From Cytobacillus kochii (GTDB taxonomy: Bacteria > Bacillota > Bacilli > Bacillales > Cytobacillaceae): 64,000 bases of DNA. This document shows, piece after piece, positions 7,952-17,565 of the stretch. The notes beneath the pieces were generated by a model. The model ran no database searches, was not told the origin of the DNA, and worked only from the letters and a program-made list of their open reading frames with translations. The stretch spans positions 267,616 through 331,615 of the forward strand of contig NZ_JAIVAM010000007.1 in NCBI RefSeq assembly GCF_020171845.1, in the 5' to 3' direction. Each line of letters opens with the position of its first letter. Within the stretch, counting starts at the first letter, position 1. The position numbers and the translations under genes are program-made.

Positions 7952-9247
7952 CTAATTACCACCTCTACGAGACCATATGATAATCGGAATTAATAATAAG
8001 GAGAGAATCCCTCCAATAAATGATAAAGTTAGATAACTTGAACCTGCCATAATCACTCCAGACAAGGCTCCACCAGCAGCTCCTGATAACGCAACGAAAA
8101 CATCCAACGTACCTTGTGTTTTAGCCCTTGTAGAAGTTGTAGTTGAATCAACAATAAGTGCAGTCCCACTTATCAAACCAAAATTCCATCCTAATCCAAG
8201 TAAAGAAAGTGCAATTACGAGGAAAACCATGGAATCTGCTGGAGCAAATGCTGCTGTTAAACCCGCCAGAAGTAACGTAGTTCCAGAAGCAATCGCCATA
8301 ACAGTACGGCCCAATTTGTCAACAAGGATACCAGTAACCAGTGAGGGGAGATACATGGCACCTATATGAAAACCAATAACCATACCTACTTCACCCACGC
8401 TATGTCCATGATGCCGCATATGAACTGGTGTCATAGTCATAATAGCTACCATTACAATTTGAGTCAGAACCATAATTGTCGCACCTACAATTATGCCTCT
8501 TTTGTTCTCTAATTGCTCAGTATTGACTGAAGGTTTTTTCTCATTCTTTTCTTTGTTCGATGCTTCTATTGTTCTTGCTATTAGTAACGGATCTGGGCGA
8601 AGCATAATGAAAAGAACAATACCTGCTAAGATATATGCTGCTGCCGCCAAAATGAATGGACCAGCAAGTGCTGGAACGCCAATAGAAAGAGCAATATCGC
8701 CCATTACATTTACTAAGTTCGGACCAGCAACTGCACCAAATGTTGTAAATACCATGGTAAGACTAATAGCAGTCGCTCTCTGTTTACTATTTGCTAAATC
8801 TGTACCTGCATAACGAGCTTGTAAATTTGTTGCAGTTCCTGAGCCATAAACAAGTAATGAAAGAAATAACAGCAAAACGCTATTTATAATTGCTGCAATG
8901 ATGACCCCTATTGCTCCCAGTCCACCTATCATAAAACCTGTTCCCAGACCTATACGACGTCCAGAAGCTTGCGAAAGTCTCCCAACGAGTAAGGCTGCTC
9001 CTGCTGACCCTAAAGTAAATAAAGCTGATGGAAGTCCGGCAAAGGCTTCTGTACCAAGCATTTGCTGTGCAAGAAGTGCCCCCACCGTAACTCCTGCTGC
9101 TAACCCTGCACCACCAAAAATTTGTGAAACACTTACCACGAATAATGTACGCTTATATAACGCTTTTTGTTTTTCTGGAGAAAGAATGTAGCTTTTCAGC
9201 GTAGTTGTTTGTACTTCTAACAATTCTACACGATCTTTTTGTACCAT
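7952..9247 (-). CDS. MFS transporter (12 TM drug/metabolite exporter type)
   Basis: The 431-residue protein has ~12 membrane segments in two halves, separated by a charged cytoplasmic loop rich in Lys/Glu (near EASNKEKNEKKPS). The segment LVGRLSQASGRRIGLG is the motif-A-like loop between TM2 and TM3. LVDKLGRTVM is its counterpart in the second half. ATG 9247 follows a GGTAGG-type site. It lies downstream of a MocR-type regulator on the same strand but is separated from it by a terminator, so it may use its own promoter. The substrate is unknown. Confidence 0.85.
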   Translation of the reverse strand: MVQKDRVELLEVQTTTLKSYILSPEKQKALYKRTLFVVSVSQIFGGAGLAAGVTVGALLAQQMLGTEAFAGLPSALFTLGSAGAALLVGRLSQASGRRIGLGTGFMIGGLGAIGVIIAAIINSVLLLFLSLLVYGSGTATNLQARYAGTDLANSKQRATAISLTMVFTTFGAVAGPNLVNVMGDIALSIGVPALAGPFILAAAAYILAGIVLFIMLRPDPLLIARTIEASNKEKNEKKPSVNTEQLENKRGIIVGATIMVLTQIVMVAIMTMTPVHMRHHGHSVGEVGMVIGFHIGAMYLPSLVTGILVDKLGRTVMAIASGTTLLLAGLTAAFAPADSMVFLVIALSLLGLGWNFGLISGTALIVDSTTTSTRAKTQGTLDVFVALSGAAGGALSGVIMAGSSYLTLSFIGGILSLLLIPIIIWSRRGGN

Positions 9248-9318
9248 GTTCCTACCTACCTTTCCAAAAACTCATTCTATTAATCTTCCAACAAGATTTG
9301 AAATATCATAACACGCAC

Positions 9319-9349
9319 AAAAAAACCATACAATATCATAATTGTATGG
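9319..9349 (-). terminator. Rho-independent terminator of the MocR regulator gene
   Basis: Read on the minus strand, CCATACAAT pairs perfectly with ATTGTATGG (9326-9334 and 9341-9349, 6-base loop) and is followed by seven T residues. It lies 10 bases after the regulator stop. Confidence 0.8.
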
Positions 9350-9358
9350 CAAACAATA

Positions 9359-10747
9359 TTAGGTATGACCCTTTAATAAACGTTTAAGGATAATCAATCC
9401 TTGTTCAAGCTCTTGTGTGGTATTAGGTGCGCAAACAGAGATTCTTACTGCCCTTTCGGGACAACTATTTCCAACTACAAAACGTTCAGCTGCATATACT
9501 TGTACTCCCTCTTGCTCAGCTAACGTTTCAAATTCTGCACCAGTAATCTTGCCTGGTAATAGCAACCAACGAAAGATACCCGTTTCAACACCTAGGCACT
9601 TATAGTCACTCAAATATCGATCTACTATTTGGTTTCTTTGAATGGTCTGTTTTCGATGCCCCTCAATTAAGAGTTCAAATTGGTTGGATACAATCGTACG
9701 TGCTGTCAATTCCGCTAATAACGGGGAAACAGTTATGTTTAAATTATAAAGTGCCTTTGAAATGGGCTCCTTATATTGACTCGGCACTGCTACATAGGCT
9801 AGTCGTAATCCTGGTGCTAATGCTTTAGATAAACCTGCAATATAGACAACCTGTTCCGGGGCGAATGATGCAACTGCTGGTAGTGGGTTTTTATTAAGAA
9901 GATGGTAAGATCCATCCTCAATAATGAACTGATTATACTTTTTGGCAATGCTAGCAATCTTTTTCCGATTCTCAACCGACATTAAGGAAGCTGTGGGATT
10001 ATGATAATCTGGCATCAAGTATATGCCTTTAATATTTTCATTTTTACATGCATAATCAAAAGAAGTTGGACTCATTTCATAGTTCTCTGACTTTATCGGC
10101 ACTATTTGTACATTAAGCATCGCTGCAACTGTTTTTAGGCCGGGGTACGTATGCTGGTCAACCCCAATGCGATCACCAGGCTTACAAAGACTTGCTAGTG
10201 TAGCAGCAATTGCATTTTGAGCTCCATTTGCAAATAAAATGTGTTCAACAGTTGTTTCGAATCCACCTCTTCGGAGTAACTTTATAGCTGCATCCTTTTG
10301 CCATAGACTTTCGCCTGTCCGACCATATCCAAACCATTTTTCGTAATCAGTCTCTTGCAGCATACTTTTCAGTTGGATTAACAATGGCTCGTAGGAAGCA
10401 TTATCTGGAAGTGTTGCTCCCATTTCAATTAAATGCTGCGGCTTTGTATCTTCAAGTAAATAGGCATTCGATAACGCGTCATATGATACAAACGTCCCAC
10501 TTCCAACTGAAGCGCTTAACAAGCCCTTCAACTCACAAACTTTAAAAGCTTTTGAAATGGTACTCAGATTTAAATCTAGATAATCAGCCAATTCTCTTTG
10601 TGGTGGAAGTTTTGTTCCTGGTAACAAAACTCCGTTAAGTATGTCCTTCTCCAATTGCCTTGCAAGTGCTTGATATATAGGTTTTTCAGTTTTATCAACC
10701 GAAGGCTTCCAGCTCATCGGATAGTTTTCAAAAGAATTAATTGGCAT
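9359..10747 (-). CDS. MocR-family regulator: GntR helix-turn-helix fused to a PLP aminotransferase domain
   Basis: The ~462-residue protein begins with a GntR winged helix (IYQALARQLEKDILNG to LSTISKAFKVCELKG, about residues 25-85). A fold-type I aminotransferase domain follows. LMPDYHNPTASLMS is the cofactor region, and AGLSKALAPGLRLAYV holds the PLP Lys (S-K). I chose the ATG at 10747 because AAAAGGG lies 9 bases before it; ATG 10756 has poor spacing. Such proteins usually sense an amine, amino acid or PLP and control a neighbouring gene. The downstream MFS transporter is the obvious candidate target. Confidence 0.9.
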   Translation of the reverse strand: MPINSFENYPMSWKPSVDKTEKPIYQALARQLEKDILNGVLLPGTKLPPQRELADYLDLNLSTISKAFKVCELKGLLSASVGSGTFVSYDALSNAYLLEDTKPQHLIEMGATLPDNASYEPLLIQLKSMLQETDYEKWFGYGRTGESLWQKDAAIKLLRRGGFETTVEHILFANGAQNAIAATLASLCKPGDRIGVDQHTYPGLKTVAAMLNVQIVPIKSENYEMSPTSFDYACKNENIKGIYLMPDYHNPTASLMSVENRKKIASIAKKYNQFIIEDGSYHLLNKNPLPAVASFAPEQVVYIAGLSKALAPGLRLAYVAVPSQYKEPISKALYNLNITVSPLLAELTARTIVSNQFELLIEGHRKQTIQRNQIVDRYLSDYKCLGVETGIFRWLLLPGKITGAEFETLAEQEGVQVYAAERFVVGNSCPERAVRISVCAPNTTQELEQGLIILKRLLKGHT

Positions 10748-10948
10748 AATATGCATCCCTTTTTACAATTTTATATGATTGTACCATTTCTATAAAAAAT
10801 AAAATTCTCTTTTTCTTTATCCCTATCAATGAATACCTGAGTAATTATCTATAAGTAAGGCCACCATTCTTTTTTTAATATTCATGATTATTTTGTGATT
10901 CGCATAGTTGTTTAAACCCTTTTTAAATTTATATCACTTTGGACTATT

Positions 10949-12376
10949 CTATTTTCCTTGCTTTGGTGAGTGTGTAAACAGTAGTGCCAGTAAAGCACCC
11001 AGAAATGCTATTATACCGCCCCAGAAAAATGCCTGTTGAAACCCATCATTCAAAGCAACTACCTGTGACCCGGCTGTACTAGAAGCAGTTGTTGCGCCTG
11101 CAATAGCTACTATTAAAGCTAGACCAACCGCTGATCCAATTTGGTAAAAGGTATTGTATAAACGAGATGCAATACCTGACCTTTCTGATTCGACCTCTGA
11201 TACAGATGCCGTAGTCGCAGGTAAATAAGCAAGTGCATTACCTAGAGATGCTATTAACGAAGCGAGCAACACATTGGTCCAATAGTTCCCGTCTACTGTA
11301 GCTGTTTGTGAAAATAAAACAGATCCGGCCCCAAGTAAGATAAATCCAGTAATCATGGTCTTTTTCATTCCGAATTTGTCCATCACTTTTTCGGCTATAA
11401 ATATCATGAAAAGCGCCATAAATACAGGCATAGGCAACAATGCCATTGCTCCAACAAATGGAGAAAGCTGTAAAACCTGTTGCAAGTATAAAACAAGTAT
11501 ATATATCATCGGGAACCATGATGCTGCTATTAAGAAAACAGAAATATTTCCTATAGCTAAATAAGGCGTCTTAAATATATTGAGTGGTAAAAGTGGTTCT
11601 CTTTTCTTGGACTGTACCAAAAGGAAAATAAGAAACAAGATAGCACCGACAGCCAAGGAGAATATTGTATTGGATGACTGCCAGCCACTTTGCTCTGCTG
11701 TTACAATTCCATAAACAATTAACATAGAAGAAACAGTAACTAAAATGGCACCGATATAATCGACACGACCAGTTGCTTTACGCCCTGCCTCTTGTAAAAG
11801 CTTCGGAGACAAGGTAAGCACGATAATACCAAGTGGAACATAGATCAATAATGTCCAGCGCCAACCAAGAACTTCTGTAATAACGCCACCTAAAACGATA
11901 CCCAAAGCTCCACCTGCTGCCCCAGACAGTCCCCAGAAAGCAAGTGCTTTACCCATTTCTTTACCATTAGAAGAAAACAGGAGCATAATCAGGGACAGTG
12001 CAGCTGGTGCAATGAAAGCAGAGCCCAATCCTTGAACTCCACGCCATACGTTTAGACTCATTTCACTCCAAGCTATACCTGCAAACAAGGATGATACAAC
12101 TAGAATCATAACGCCTAAATTAAATATGCGTTGATTTCCGAATAAATCCGCTAACCTTCCACCCAATAGTAGAAATCCTCCAAATATAATAAGAAAAGCA
12201 CTCATTACCCATTGTAAGCTTTCTTGACTATAACCAAGCGTTTTTTTGATAGATGGCAGGGCAATCTGAATAATCGCAGAATCCATCATCACAAGGAAAT
12301 TTGCAAAGCACAACAAAGCTAGTGCTTTCCAACGCTTTGAATCAGGTTGCGAAATTGCCTGTGCATGTGTAGGCAT
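10949..12376 (-). CDS. MFS multidrug exporter, DHA2 (14 TM) family
   Basis: The 475-residue protein has 14 predicted membrane segments. Near the start it carries LCFANFLVMMDSAIIQIALP with an Asp in TM1, as in QacA/EmrB-type proton-coupled exporters. The loop GGRLADLFGNQRIF (residues ~72-85) is motif A. WRGVQGLGSAFIAPAALSLI is motif B. GGAAGGALG near 150 resembles motif C of drug antiporters. ATG 12376 follows GGAGG at 10 bases. A short inverted repeat ATGAT-n5-ATCAT lies 47 bases upstream (12423-12437) and could be an operator. The exported compound is unknown. Confidence 0.88.
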   Translation of the reverse strand: MPTHAQAISQPDSKRWKALALLCFANFLVMMDSAIIQIALPSIKKTLGYSQESLQWVMSAFLIIFGGFLLLGGRLADLFGNQRIFNLGVMILVVSSLFAGIAWSEMSLNVWRGVQGLGSAFIAPAALSLIMLLFSSNGKEMGKALAFWGLSGAAGGALGIVLGGVITEVLGWRWTLLIYVPLGIIVLTLSPKLLQEAGRKATGRVDYIGAILVTVSSMLIVYGIVTAEQSGWQSSNTIFSLAVGAILFLIFLLVQSKKREPLLPLNIFKTPYLAIGNISVFLIAASWFPMIYILVLYLQQVLQLSPFVGAMALLPMPVFMALFMIFIAEKVMDKFGMKKTMITGFILLGAGSVLFSQTATVDGNYWTNVLLASLIASLGNALAYLPATTASVSEVESERSGIASRLYNTFYQIGSAVGLALIVAIAGATTASSTAGSQVVALNDGFQQAFFWGGIIAFLGALLALLFTHSPKQGK

Positions 12377-12498
12377 AATGAAATTACCTCCAGAATTACA
12401 GTTTAATTAGTTTCGATATTAAATGATAGTCCATCATTGAAAAAGTAAATTAATTCCCTTTACCTTTTTATTAATCCACAACGAAAAAAGCATTTATA

Positions 12499-13116
12499 TT
12501 AACTTATCAATTGGTCCTTACCTACCCTCTTCCAGAATTTACAGAATGTCTCCCGTTTTTTACCCATTTGCGAATAGTTAGCAATAATCTTTTCTACAGT
12601 ATCGTACAATTCTTCTGGAGTTAGATTCTCTTTCAGTAGATAACCAACTTCCGCATCTCTTCCTTTTGCTTTTCCACCAACATATAAATTGTAATGATCC
12701 TTAAACTTCATAACGCCTATGTCGCTTAACATTGGTTCACCGCACCCTATAGGGCAACCTGTATAAGCAAACTTCAGGGTAAACGGTACAGGTTTTCCCG
12801 CAAAGCGTTTATTTAATTCCTTTGCTACCGGCATTCCTTCCTCTTCTTCTCCTTTGCAAAAATTGCAGGTTCTCAAACTTTTCACATAGTTTCCAACTGG
12901 GTAACATGCTAACCCGACATTTTCAAAATTTTTTATGATTTCTTCTTTTTTATCTTCTGGGATATCTACATAGAGTTGTTGGAAGGTTGTCAACTCCAGT
13001 TCCTCATCTTCATTCATATATTTTGAGATCATCGTAAGTTGTTTTGAGTTTAGCTTTGCCCCAAACCCTATTCCTCCATTTACGGCTATTTTAAGTTTTT
13101 TAACATCGCTCTCCAT
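12499..13116 (-). CDS. Small siroheme/4Fe-4S nitrite-sulfite reductase-like protein
   Basis: The ~205-residue protein starts with the ferredoxin-like half-domain of sulfite reductases (IAVNGGIGFGAKLNSKQL). It then shows a Cys cluster: TCNFCKGE and TGCPIGCGEP. The second is the usual C-x3-C, but the first pair is spaced C-x2-C rather than the common C-x5-C. It is about a third of a full sulfite reductase, so it resembles the single-repeat family. I chose ATG 13116 because AAGGGAG sits 7 bases before it, inside the longer TTG frame. It is the last gene of the copper cluster on this strand. Its substrate is unclear. Confidence 0.75.
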   Translation of the reverse strand: MESDVKKLKIAVNGGIGFGAKLNSKQLTMISKYMNEDEELELTTFQQLYVDIPEDKKEEIIKNFENVGLACYPVGNYVKSLRTCNFCKGEEEEGMPVAKELNKRFAGKPVPFTLKFAYTGCPIGCGEPMLSDIGVMKFKDHYNLYVGGKAKGRDAEVGYLLKENLTPEELYDTVEKIIANYSQMGKKRETFCKFWKRVGKDQLIS

Positions 13117-13238
13117 ATCATTTCTCCCTTTTAAATCCAACTATTTTTTCATTAATTACGAATACTTTACCATGGTAGGGTATAAAATTAGTGAAAATAT
13201 ATCTATGCACAAAAAGCAGGTACATAATGTTATCTATG

Positions 13239-13511
13239 CTATATTAATAACTTCTTTATCTCTTCTTTATTCCTTTCGAACCCTATCATGCTTTTTGGTT
13301 TTCTCATCCATCCTAAGAGGGACGGATGAGAAAACACAAGTGCTGGAACAATTCTGCTTCCGGTTATCTTAATTAGATCTTTTTCTTTTGATGGTTGTTT
13401 TGCTAAATCGTATTCCTTGTGAGGAATATGATGACTTTGCAAGAATTTTTTCAAATCTTGGCAATCAGAGCAAGTAGGTCTAGTGTAAACTTCAAGTTGA
13501 TAGCTTTTCAT
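13239..13511 (-). CDS. Glutaredoxin/thioredoxin-fold protein
   Basis: The 90-residue protein reads VYTRPTCSDCQDLKKFL at the start, giving a redox CxxC (CSDC, residues ~14-17) at the head of helix 1. A cis-Pro segment RIVPALVF follows, then IGFERNKEEIKKLL at the C-terminus. This is a minimal glutaredoxin fold with an insertion between the cis-Pro strand and the last helix. It lies between the copper-binding protein and the small siroheme protein, so a role in thiol or metal handling is a reasonable inference. A perfect 12-bp inverted repeat lies inside the coding region. Confidence 0.85.
   Translation of the reverse strand: MKSYQLEVYTRPTCSDCQDLKKFLQSHHIPHKEYDLAKQPSKEKDLIKITGSRIVPALVFSHPSLLGWMRKPKSMIGFERNKEEIKKLLI
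13298..13335. repeat. Perfect 12-bp inverted repeat inside the glutaredoxin-like gene
   Basis: GTTTTCTCATCC (13298-13309) and GGATGAGAAAAC (13324-13335) are exact reverse complements across a 14-base loop, which itself can pair TCC with GGA. No T run follows on either strand. It falls in codons for the insertion after the cis-Pro strand. Confidence 0.85.
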
Positions 13512-13544
13512 CTCAAAACCCCACTCCTTTATTTTAACTTTGTT

Positions 13545-14369
13545 TTATTCCTTTACTTCTAAAATAAACGGATAGACGTTTACATTATCACCAAACTTAA
13601 ATTCCGCCCAAATTTTGTACTTACCAGGTTTAGAAAAATGCGCATTGAACGTGGTTGTATCTTCTGAAGCTGGATGAACATGAATATATTGTTCAACCTC
13701 CTCGTCAACAATCACCACATGCCCTAAGGCACCTAGATGTGGATCTGGCTTTTCCCCATGCGTATCAAATACCAAAGGAACTTTTTCTTCAACCGCAGCA
13801 TTAACATCCTCTAAGGTGACGGTCTTCCCATCAATTTCTTTTGTCCATTTATCCTCACTCTCTAGGCTTGCTTTATCTGTTTCGTTTGTTCCAATCTGCA
13901 CTGGGTTTGGGACGACCTGGTACGCCTTATTTTCTGGAGTAATATCAACGAATGCTTGGTAAGTGCCTTCACTCAACTCTTGATTTACTACATATGAACC
14001 TTGTTGTTCCTTATCTGGATGTAAATGATAATACGCCTCTAAGTCATTAGAAACAATGATAAAATGCATTTCTTTTTCATGCTCTTTAGCAAGTTTAGGT
14101 GGGTTTCCATTATCAGCTTCCAATTTAATAAAAACTCTTCCATCATTGTACGTAACATTTGTATTAAGCTCTGATTCAACCTGATGGTCATGATGATGAT
14201 TATGCTGCCTATGTTCCATTGTTTCTTCCTCCTTTTGAACTTCTGAAGTTTCATGATTATGGTCTAATTCTCCGCTTTGAAAAGGGTTATTTCCAGTAAT
14301 TAAGCTATATGCTAGGATAACCAATATTAAATATACACTACCTAGAGAAACCCACTTTTTGATTGACAT
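13545..14369 (-). CDS. Membrane-anchored extracytoplasmic protein with His-rich linker, copper-cluster associated
   Basis: The 274-residue protein has one N-terminal membrane anchor (residues ~6-25). A charged linker with the His-rich run HRQHNHHHDH follows. The extracytoplasmic part appears to hold two beta-sandwich modules, each ending in a paired His-Pro motif: YYHLHPDK and YIHVHPAS. These repeated H-x-HP sites and the His run suggest metal binding. It starts 4 bases after the copA stop, with AGGGAGGGC as ribosome site, so it is co-transcribed with copA. I infer an extracellular copper-binding role; no enzyme motif is visible. Confidence 0.75.
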   Translation of the reverse strand: MSIKKWVSLGSVYLILVILAYSLITGNNPFQSGELDHNHETSEVQKEEETMEHRQHNHHHDHQVESELNTNVTYNDGRVFIKLEADNGNPPKLAKEHEKEMHFIIVSNDLEAYYHLHPDKEQQGSYVVNQELSEGTYQAFVDITPENKAYQVVPNPVQIGTNETDKASLESEDKWTKEIDGKTVTLEDVNAAVEEKVPLVFDTHGEKPDPHLGALGHVVIVDEEVEQYIHVHPASEDTTTFNAHFSKPGKYKIWAEFKFGDNVNVYPFILEVKE

Positions 14370-14373
14370 AGCT

Positions 14374-16803
14374 TTACTGCCCTCCCTTTAGCTTTAAACG
14401 TTGTAACCTCAAGGCATTTAGTACAACAGATACGGAGCTAAACGCCATTGCAGCTCCGGCAACCCATGGAGCCAGTAAACCAATAGCAGCAATTGGGATA
14501 GAGGCAGAATTATAGATAAACGCAAAGAACAGGTTTTGCTTAATATTTCGCATCGTTTTGTCGCTCAGTTCTACACTATCTGCCACACTGTGCAAATCTC
14601 CTCGCATAAGTGTAATATCAGCTGCCTCAATGGCTACATCTGTTCCTGTACCAATCGCCATTCCAATATCCGCAACAGCTAGAGCAGGCGCATCATTCAC
14701 GCCATCACCTACCATGGCTACTTTTTTATTCATTTTTTGTAATTTCTTAATTTCATCTGCTTTTTGTTCAGGAATCACTTCTGCAATAACACGGTCAATA
14801 CCGACCTGTTTACCAATTGCTTGTGCTGTCCGTTCATTATCACCTGTAAGCATAATGACTTCTAAGCCAAGCGCGTGCATTCTTTCAATAGCTGCTTTTG
14901 ATGTTTCTTTCACAGTATCAGCTACGGCAATCACTCCTGCTAATTGTTGATCAACACCGATTAACATTGCTGTTTTACCATCTAATTCTAGTTTTGACAT
15001 CACTTCTTCTATAGAAGTGATATCGATAGCTTGTTGTTGCATCAATTTTCTTGTACCAACAAAAACTGTTTTACCTTCTATTACAGCACGAATACCAAAG
15101 CCAGGTATCGCCTCAAATGAATCTGGTTCTTTAACCATAGTACCCATTGCTTTTGCACCTTTAACAATCGCTTCAGCAAGAGGGTGTTCAGAACTATTTT
15201 CAGCAGATGCCACTAAGGATAGTACTTCTTCCTCCGTGAATCCTTGTTGAGGAAGAACGTCTGTTAAATCTGGCTCACCTTTGGTTACTGTTCCAGTTTT
15301 ATCTAAAACAATTGTATTTAATAAGCGTGTGTTCTCTAAATATTCTCCACCTTTAAATAAAACACCTAGTTCTGCAGCCCGTCCAGAACCAGCCATAACA
15401 GATGTTGGTGTCGCTAAACCAAGCGCACATGGACAAGCAATGACAAGAACTGTAATGGCAGGAACAAGTGCTGATCGTAATTCACCAGGTTCGACGATGA
15501 AGTACCAAACAAGAAAAGTCACGATTGCAATCCCTACAACAATAGGAACAAAGATACCTGATACATGGTCAGCCACTCGCTGAATATCTGCTTTACTTCC
15601 TTGTGCTTCCTCTACCACTTTTACAATTTGGGATAGCGCAGTATCTTTTCCAACTTTGGTAGCCTCAATGGTTAACATTCCATTTTTATTAATCGTTGAG
15701 CCAATGGCAATGTCGCCTATTTTTTTATCGACAGGAATACTTTCTCCTGTAATCATAGATTCATCTACAGCAGATTCACCTTTTATAATTTGCCCATCAA
15801 CTGGAATTTTTTCACCTGGACGAACAATAATGGTATCTCCAACAATTACTTCTTCAATTGCTATTTCTTGTTCGACAGCATCACGTATCACTCGTGCTGT
15901 TTTAGCTTGCATGCCAAGCAATTTCTGAATAGCCTGACCTGTGCGTCCTTTGGCACGCACTTCAAAAAGCTTCCCAAGGATAACTAATGTAATAATAACT
16001 GACGCTGCTTCGAAATAGAGTACTGGCATCCCCTCTTGACCATTCATTTGCCATTCAATACCGAGAAAAATGCTATAGAAGTATGCGACAGATGTACCGA
16101 GTGCAACGAGAACGTCCATATTTGCACTTTTATTTCGTAATGCTTTATACGCACCTCGATAGAATTGTGCGCCAACAATAAATTGAACTGGAGTGGCTAA
16201 TGCCAATTGTACCCATGGATTCATTAACATAACTGGTGAATAGATAAAAGAAGTAAACTTAAAATGCGTGACCATAGTCCATAACAAAGGAAACGTCAGA
16301 ATAGCGGAGAAAATGAATTTCCCAGTCTGATTTCGTACTTCTTCATCCTTACTGTTGGCCGTTTCTTCTTTGGATGTTTGAGCCTTAAGCGTATACCCCA
16401 GCTTTTTTACTGCTTCAATCATATCTCCAGTTGTCACTTGGTCTTGATTATATTCAACCATGACATTCTCCAGGGCAAAGTTAACCGTAGCATTAGAAAC
16501 TCCATCCATTTTAGCTAATCGTTTTTCAATTTTATTCGCACATGCTGCACAAGTCATCCCAGATATATCAAATGTTTGCTTATTATGTGCCACGCGATAA
16601 CCTAATTTCTCGATTTTATCTTCAAAATCTTGCACATTTGTTTTCTCAGGATTGTAAACAACCTTTGTTTTTTCTATCGCAAAATTGACATTGGCATCTA
16701 TTACACCGTCTATCTTGTTTAGACCTTTTTCAATTTTGTTGGCACATGCTGCACAAGTCATGCCTTGAATTTGCAAACTTACTTCTTTGTTTGCTCTCAT
16801 CAT
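14374..16803 (-). CDS. copA: Copper-exporting P1B-type ATPase
   Basis: The 809-residue protein pumps Cu(I) out of the cytoplasm. Two heavy-metal domains carry GMTCAAC at residues 14-20 and 82-88. Eight membrane segments follow, with the copper-path motif CPC in [13 protein letters not shown]. The phosphorylation motif is DKTGT ([13 protein letters not shown]). The SEHPLAEAI motif and the hinge [13 protein letters not shown] are also present. The start is one of two adjacent ATGs after AGGAGGG. A CsoR-like site lies just upstream, and the copZ terminator separates it from copZ. Confidence 0.97.
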   Translation of the reverse strand: MMRANKEVSLQIQGMTCAACANKIEKGLNKIDGVIDANVNFAIEKTKVVYNPEKTNVQDFEDKIEKLGYRVAHNKQTFDISGMTCAACANKIEKRLAKMDGVSNATVNFALENVMVEYNQDQVTTGDMIEAVKKLGYTLKAQTSKEETANSKDEEVRNQTGKFIFSAILTFPLLWTMVTHFKFTSFIYSPVMLMNPWVQLALATPVQFIVGAQFYRGAYKALRNKSANMDVLVALGTSVAYFYSIFLGIEWQMNGQEGMPVLYFEAASVIITLVILGKLFEVRAKGRTGQAIQKLLGMQAKTARVIRDAVEQEIAIEEVIVGDTIIVRPGEKIPVDGQIIKGESAVDESMITGESIPVDKKIGDIAIGSTINKNGMLTIEATKVGKDTALSQIVKVVEEAQGSKADIQRVADHVSGIFVPIVVGIAIVTFLVWYFIVEPGELRSALVPAITVLVIACPCALGLATPTSVMAGSGRAAELGVLFKGGEYLENTRLLNTIVLDKTGTVTKGEPDLTDVLPQQGFTEEEVLSLVASAENSSEHPLAEAIVKGAKAMGTMVKEPDSFEAIPGFGIRAVIEGKTVFVGTRKLMQQQAIDITSIEEVMSKLELDGKTAMLIGVDQQLAGVIAVADTVKETSKAAIERMHALGLEVIMLTGDNERTAQAIGKQVGIDRVIAEVIPEQKADEIKKLQKMNKKVAMVGDGVNDAPALAVADIGMAIGTGTDVAIEAADITLMRGDLHSVADSVELSDKTMRNIKQNLFFAFIYNSASIPIAAIGLLAPWVAGAAMAFSSVSVVLNALRLQRLKLKGGQ

Positions 16804-16822
16804 TGTTTTCCCTCCTAAACAA

Positions 16823-16839
16823 GTACCCCATAAGGGTAT
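16823..16839. promoter_or_regulatory. CsoR-like operator before copA (imperfect)
   Basis: GTACCCC-ATA-AGGGTAT has the same 7-3-7 layout as the two perfect sites upstream but two mismatched pairs. It lies 20 bases before the copA start. Confidence 0.65.
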
Positions 16840-16848
16840 ATATTTTTT

Positions 16849-16877
16849 AAAAAGAAAATCGTGCTACAGAAGCACGA
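16849..16877 (-). terminator. Rho-independent terminator of copZ
   Basis: On the minus strand TCGTGCT pairs with AGCACGA (16859-16865 and 16871-16877) and is followed by TTTTCTTTTT. It separates copZ from copA, so copA probably has its own promoter or depends on read-through. Confidence 0.8.
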
Positions 16878-16886
16878 CCGCTCTTC

Positions 16887-17093
16887 TTAGGCAACATCAT
16901 AGCCTTGCTCTTCAATCACTTCGGTAATATCTTTCAAGTCTACCTTTTCCGGGTCAAAGGCTACGTCTACTTTTCCATCTTGCAGATGCACTTTTACAGT
17001 TTCCACACCCTTCAGTTCTCCTACATTTCCCTCAATTGAATTAACGCAATGTCCACAAGACATTCCTTGTACATTAAGTGTAACTTGTTGCAT
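16887..17093 (-). CDS. copZ: Copper chaperone
   Basis: The 68-residue protein is a single heavy-metal-associated domain with the Cu(I) site MSCGHC near the N-terminus and a C-terminal helix (ITEVIEEQGYDV). This matches the normal CopZ length. It hands copper to CopA. ATG 17093 follows GGAGGAATTATT. The gene is preceded by a perfect CsoR-like inverted repeat and followed by its own terminator. Confidence 0.95.
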   Translation of the reverse strand: MQQVTLNVQGMSCGHCVNSIEGNVGELKGVETVKVHLQDGKVDVAFDPEKVDLKDITEVIEEQGYDVA

Positions 17094-17143
17094 AATAATT
17101 CCTCCTTAAATGACTTTACTAGTTTTAATATATTCACATTACC

Positions 17144-17160
17144 ATACCTATGTTAGGTAT
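17144..17160. promoter_or_regulatory. CsoR-like operator before copZ
   Basis: ATACCTA-tgt-TAGGTAT is a perfect 7-bp inverted repeat with a 3-base spacer, 51 bases before the copZ start. It has the same geometry as the site in front of the csoR remnant. Confidence 0.75.
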
Positions 17161-17208
17161 AATAAATAGTAAATTTTTGATTAAATTTTGTGATTTTTGA
17201 AAAGGTCG

Positions 17209-17508
17209 TTAAAATTCTTCCACCGGATCATCTTGTCTTAACCGTTCACAATCACACAAAGTGTTAATATAACTCTCTAACAAAACGCGGGAAACAAGAT
17301 CTAATGCTGTTTGGGCTGCTGTATTTGATGTAAAATATCATCACAAAAATTTTTTCTCGTCATCATATTTTTTATTCCTTTAATATGACCCTCAATTCTG
17401 TTCATCCTCTTAATGAAGTTTATCTTGTAAATCACTTGGATAGTTTCCACTTTCTTTTTCTTGACTGCTGCATCATGTTTCATTAGAAATCATGATCAAT
17501 TCGTCCAT
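17209..17508 (-). pseudogene. csoR: csoR copper-sensing repressor, frameshifted
   Basis: The middle frame reads NRIEGHIKGIKNMM and FCDDILHQIQ, the DUF156/CsoR helices with the copper-ligand Cys of helix 2. After QIQ the frame runs into a stop. A one-base shift restores AAQTALDLVSRVLLESYINT and continues to a TAA at 17209. The N-terminus is also split: ATG 17508 with a strong GAGGGGGG site reads MDELIMISNET and then a stop, with the rest in another frame. The usual His and second Cys of helix 3 appear altered (YIN, CDC). A functional repressor from this copy is unlikely unless the shifts are sequencing errors. Confidence 0.8.
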
Positions 17509-17565
17509 TCTTATCCCCCCTCTAGATATAGAATTAACTGCCGATATACCGGATTGACAAAACCA

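Noticed and set aside
9326..9349. Inverted repeat CCATACAAT/ATTGTATGG as operator of the MocR regulator
   Set aside because: On the transcribed strand it is followed by seven T and lies directly after the regulator stop, so a terminator explains it better.
13172..13372. 66-codon plus-strand frame opposite the glutaredoxin-like gene
   Set aside because: It overlaps a supported gene on the other strand, and part of it is created by the 12-bp inverted repeat.
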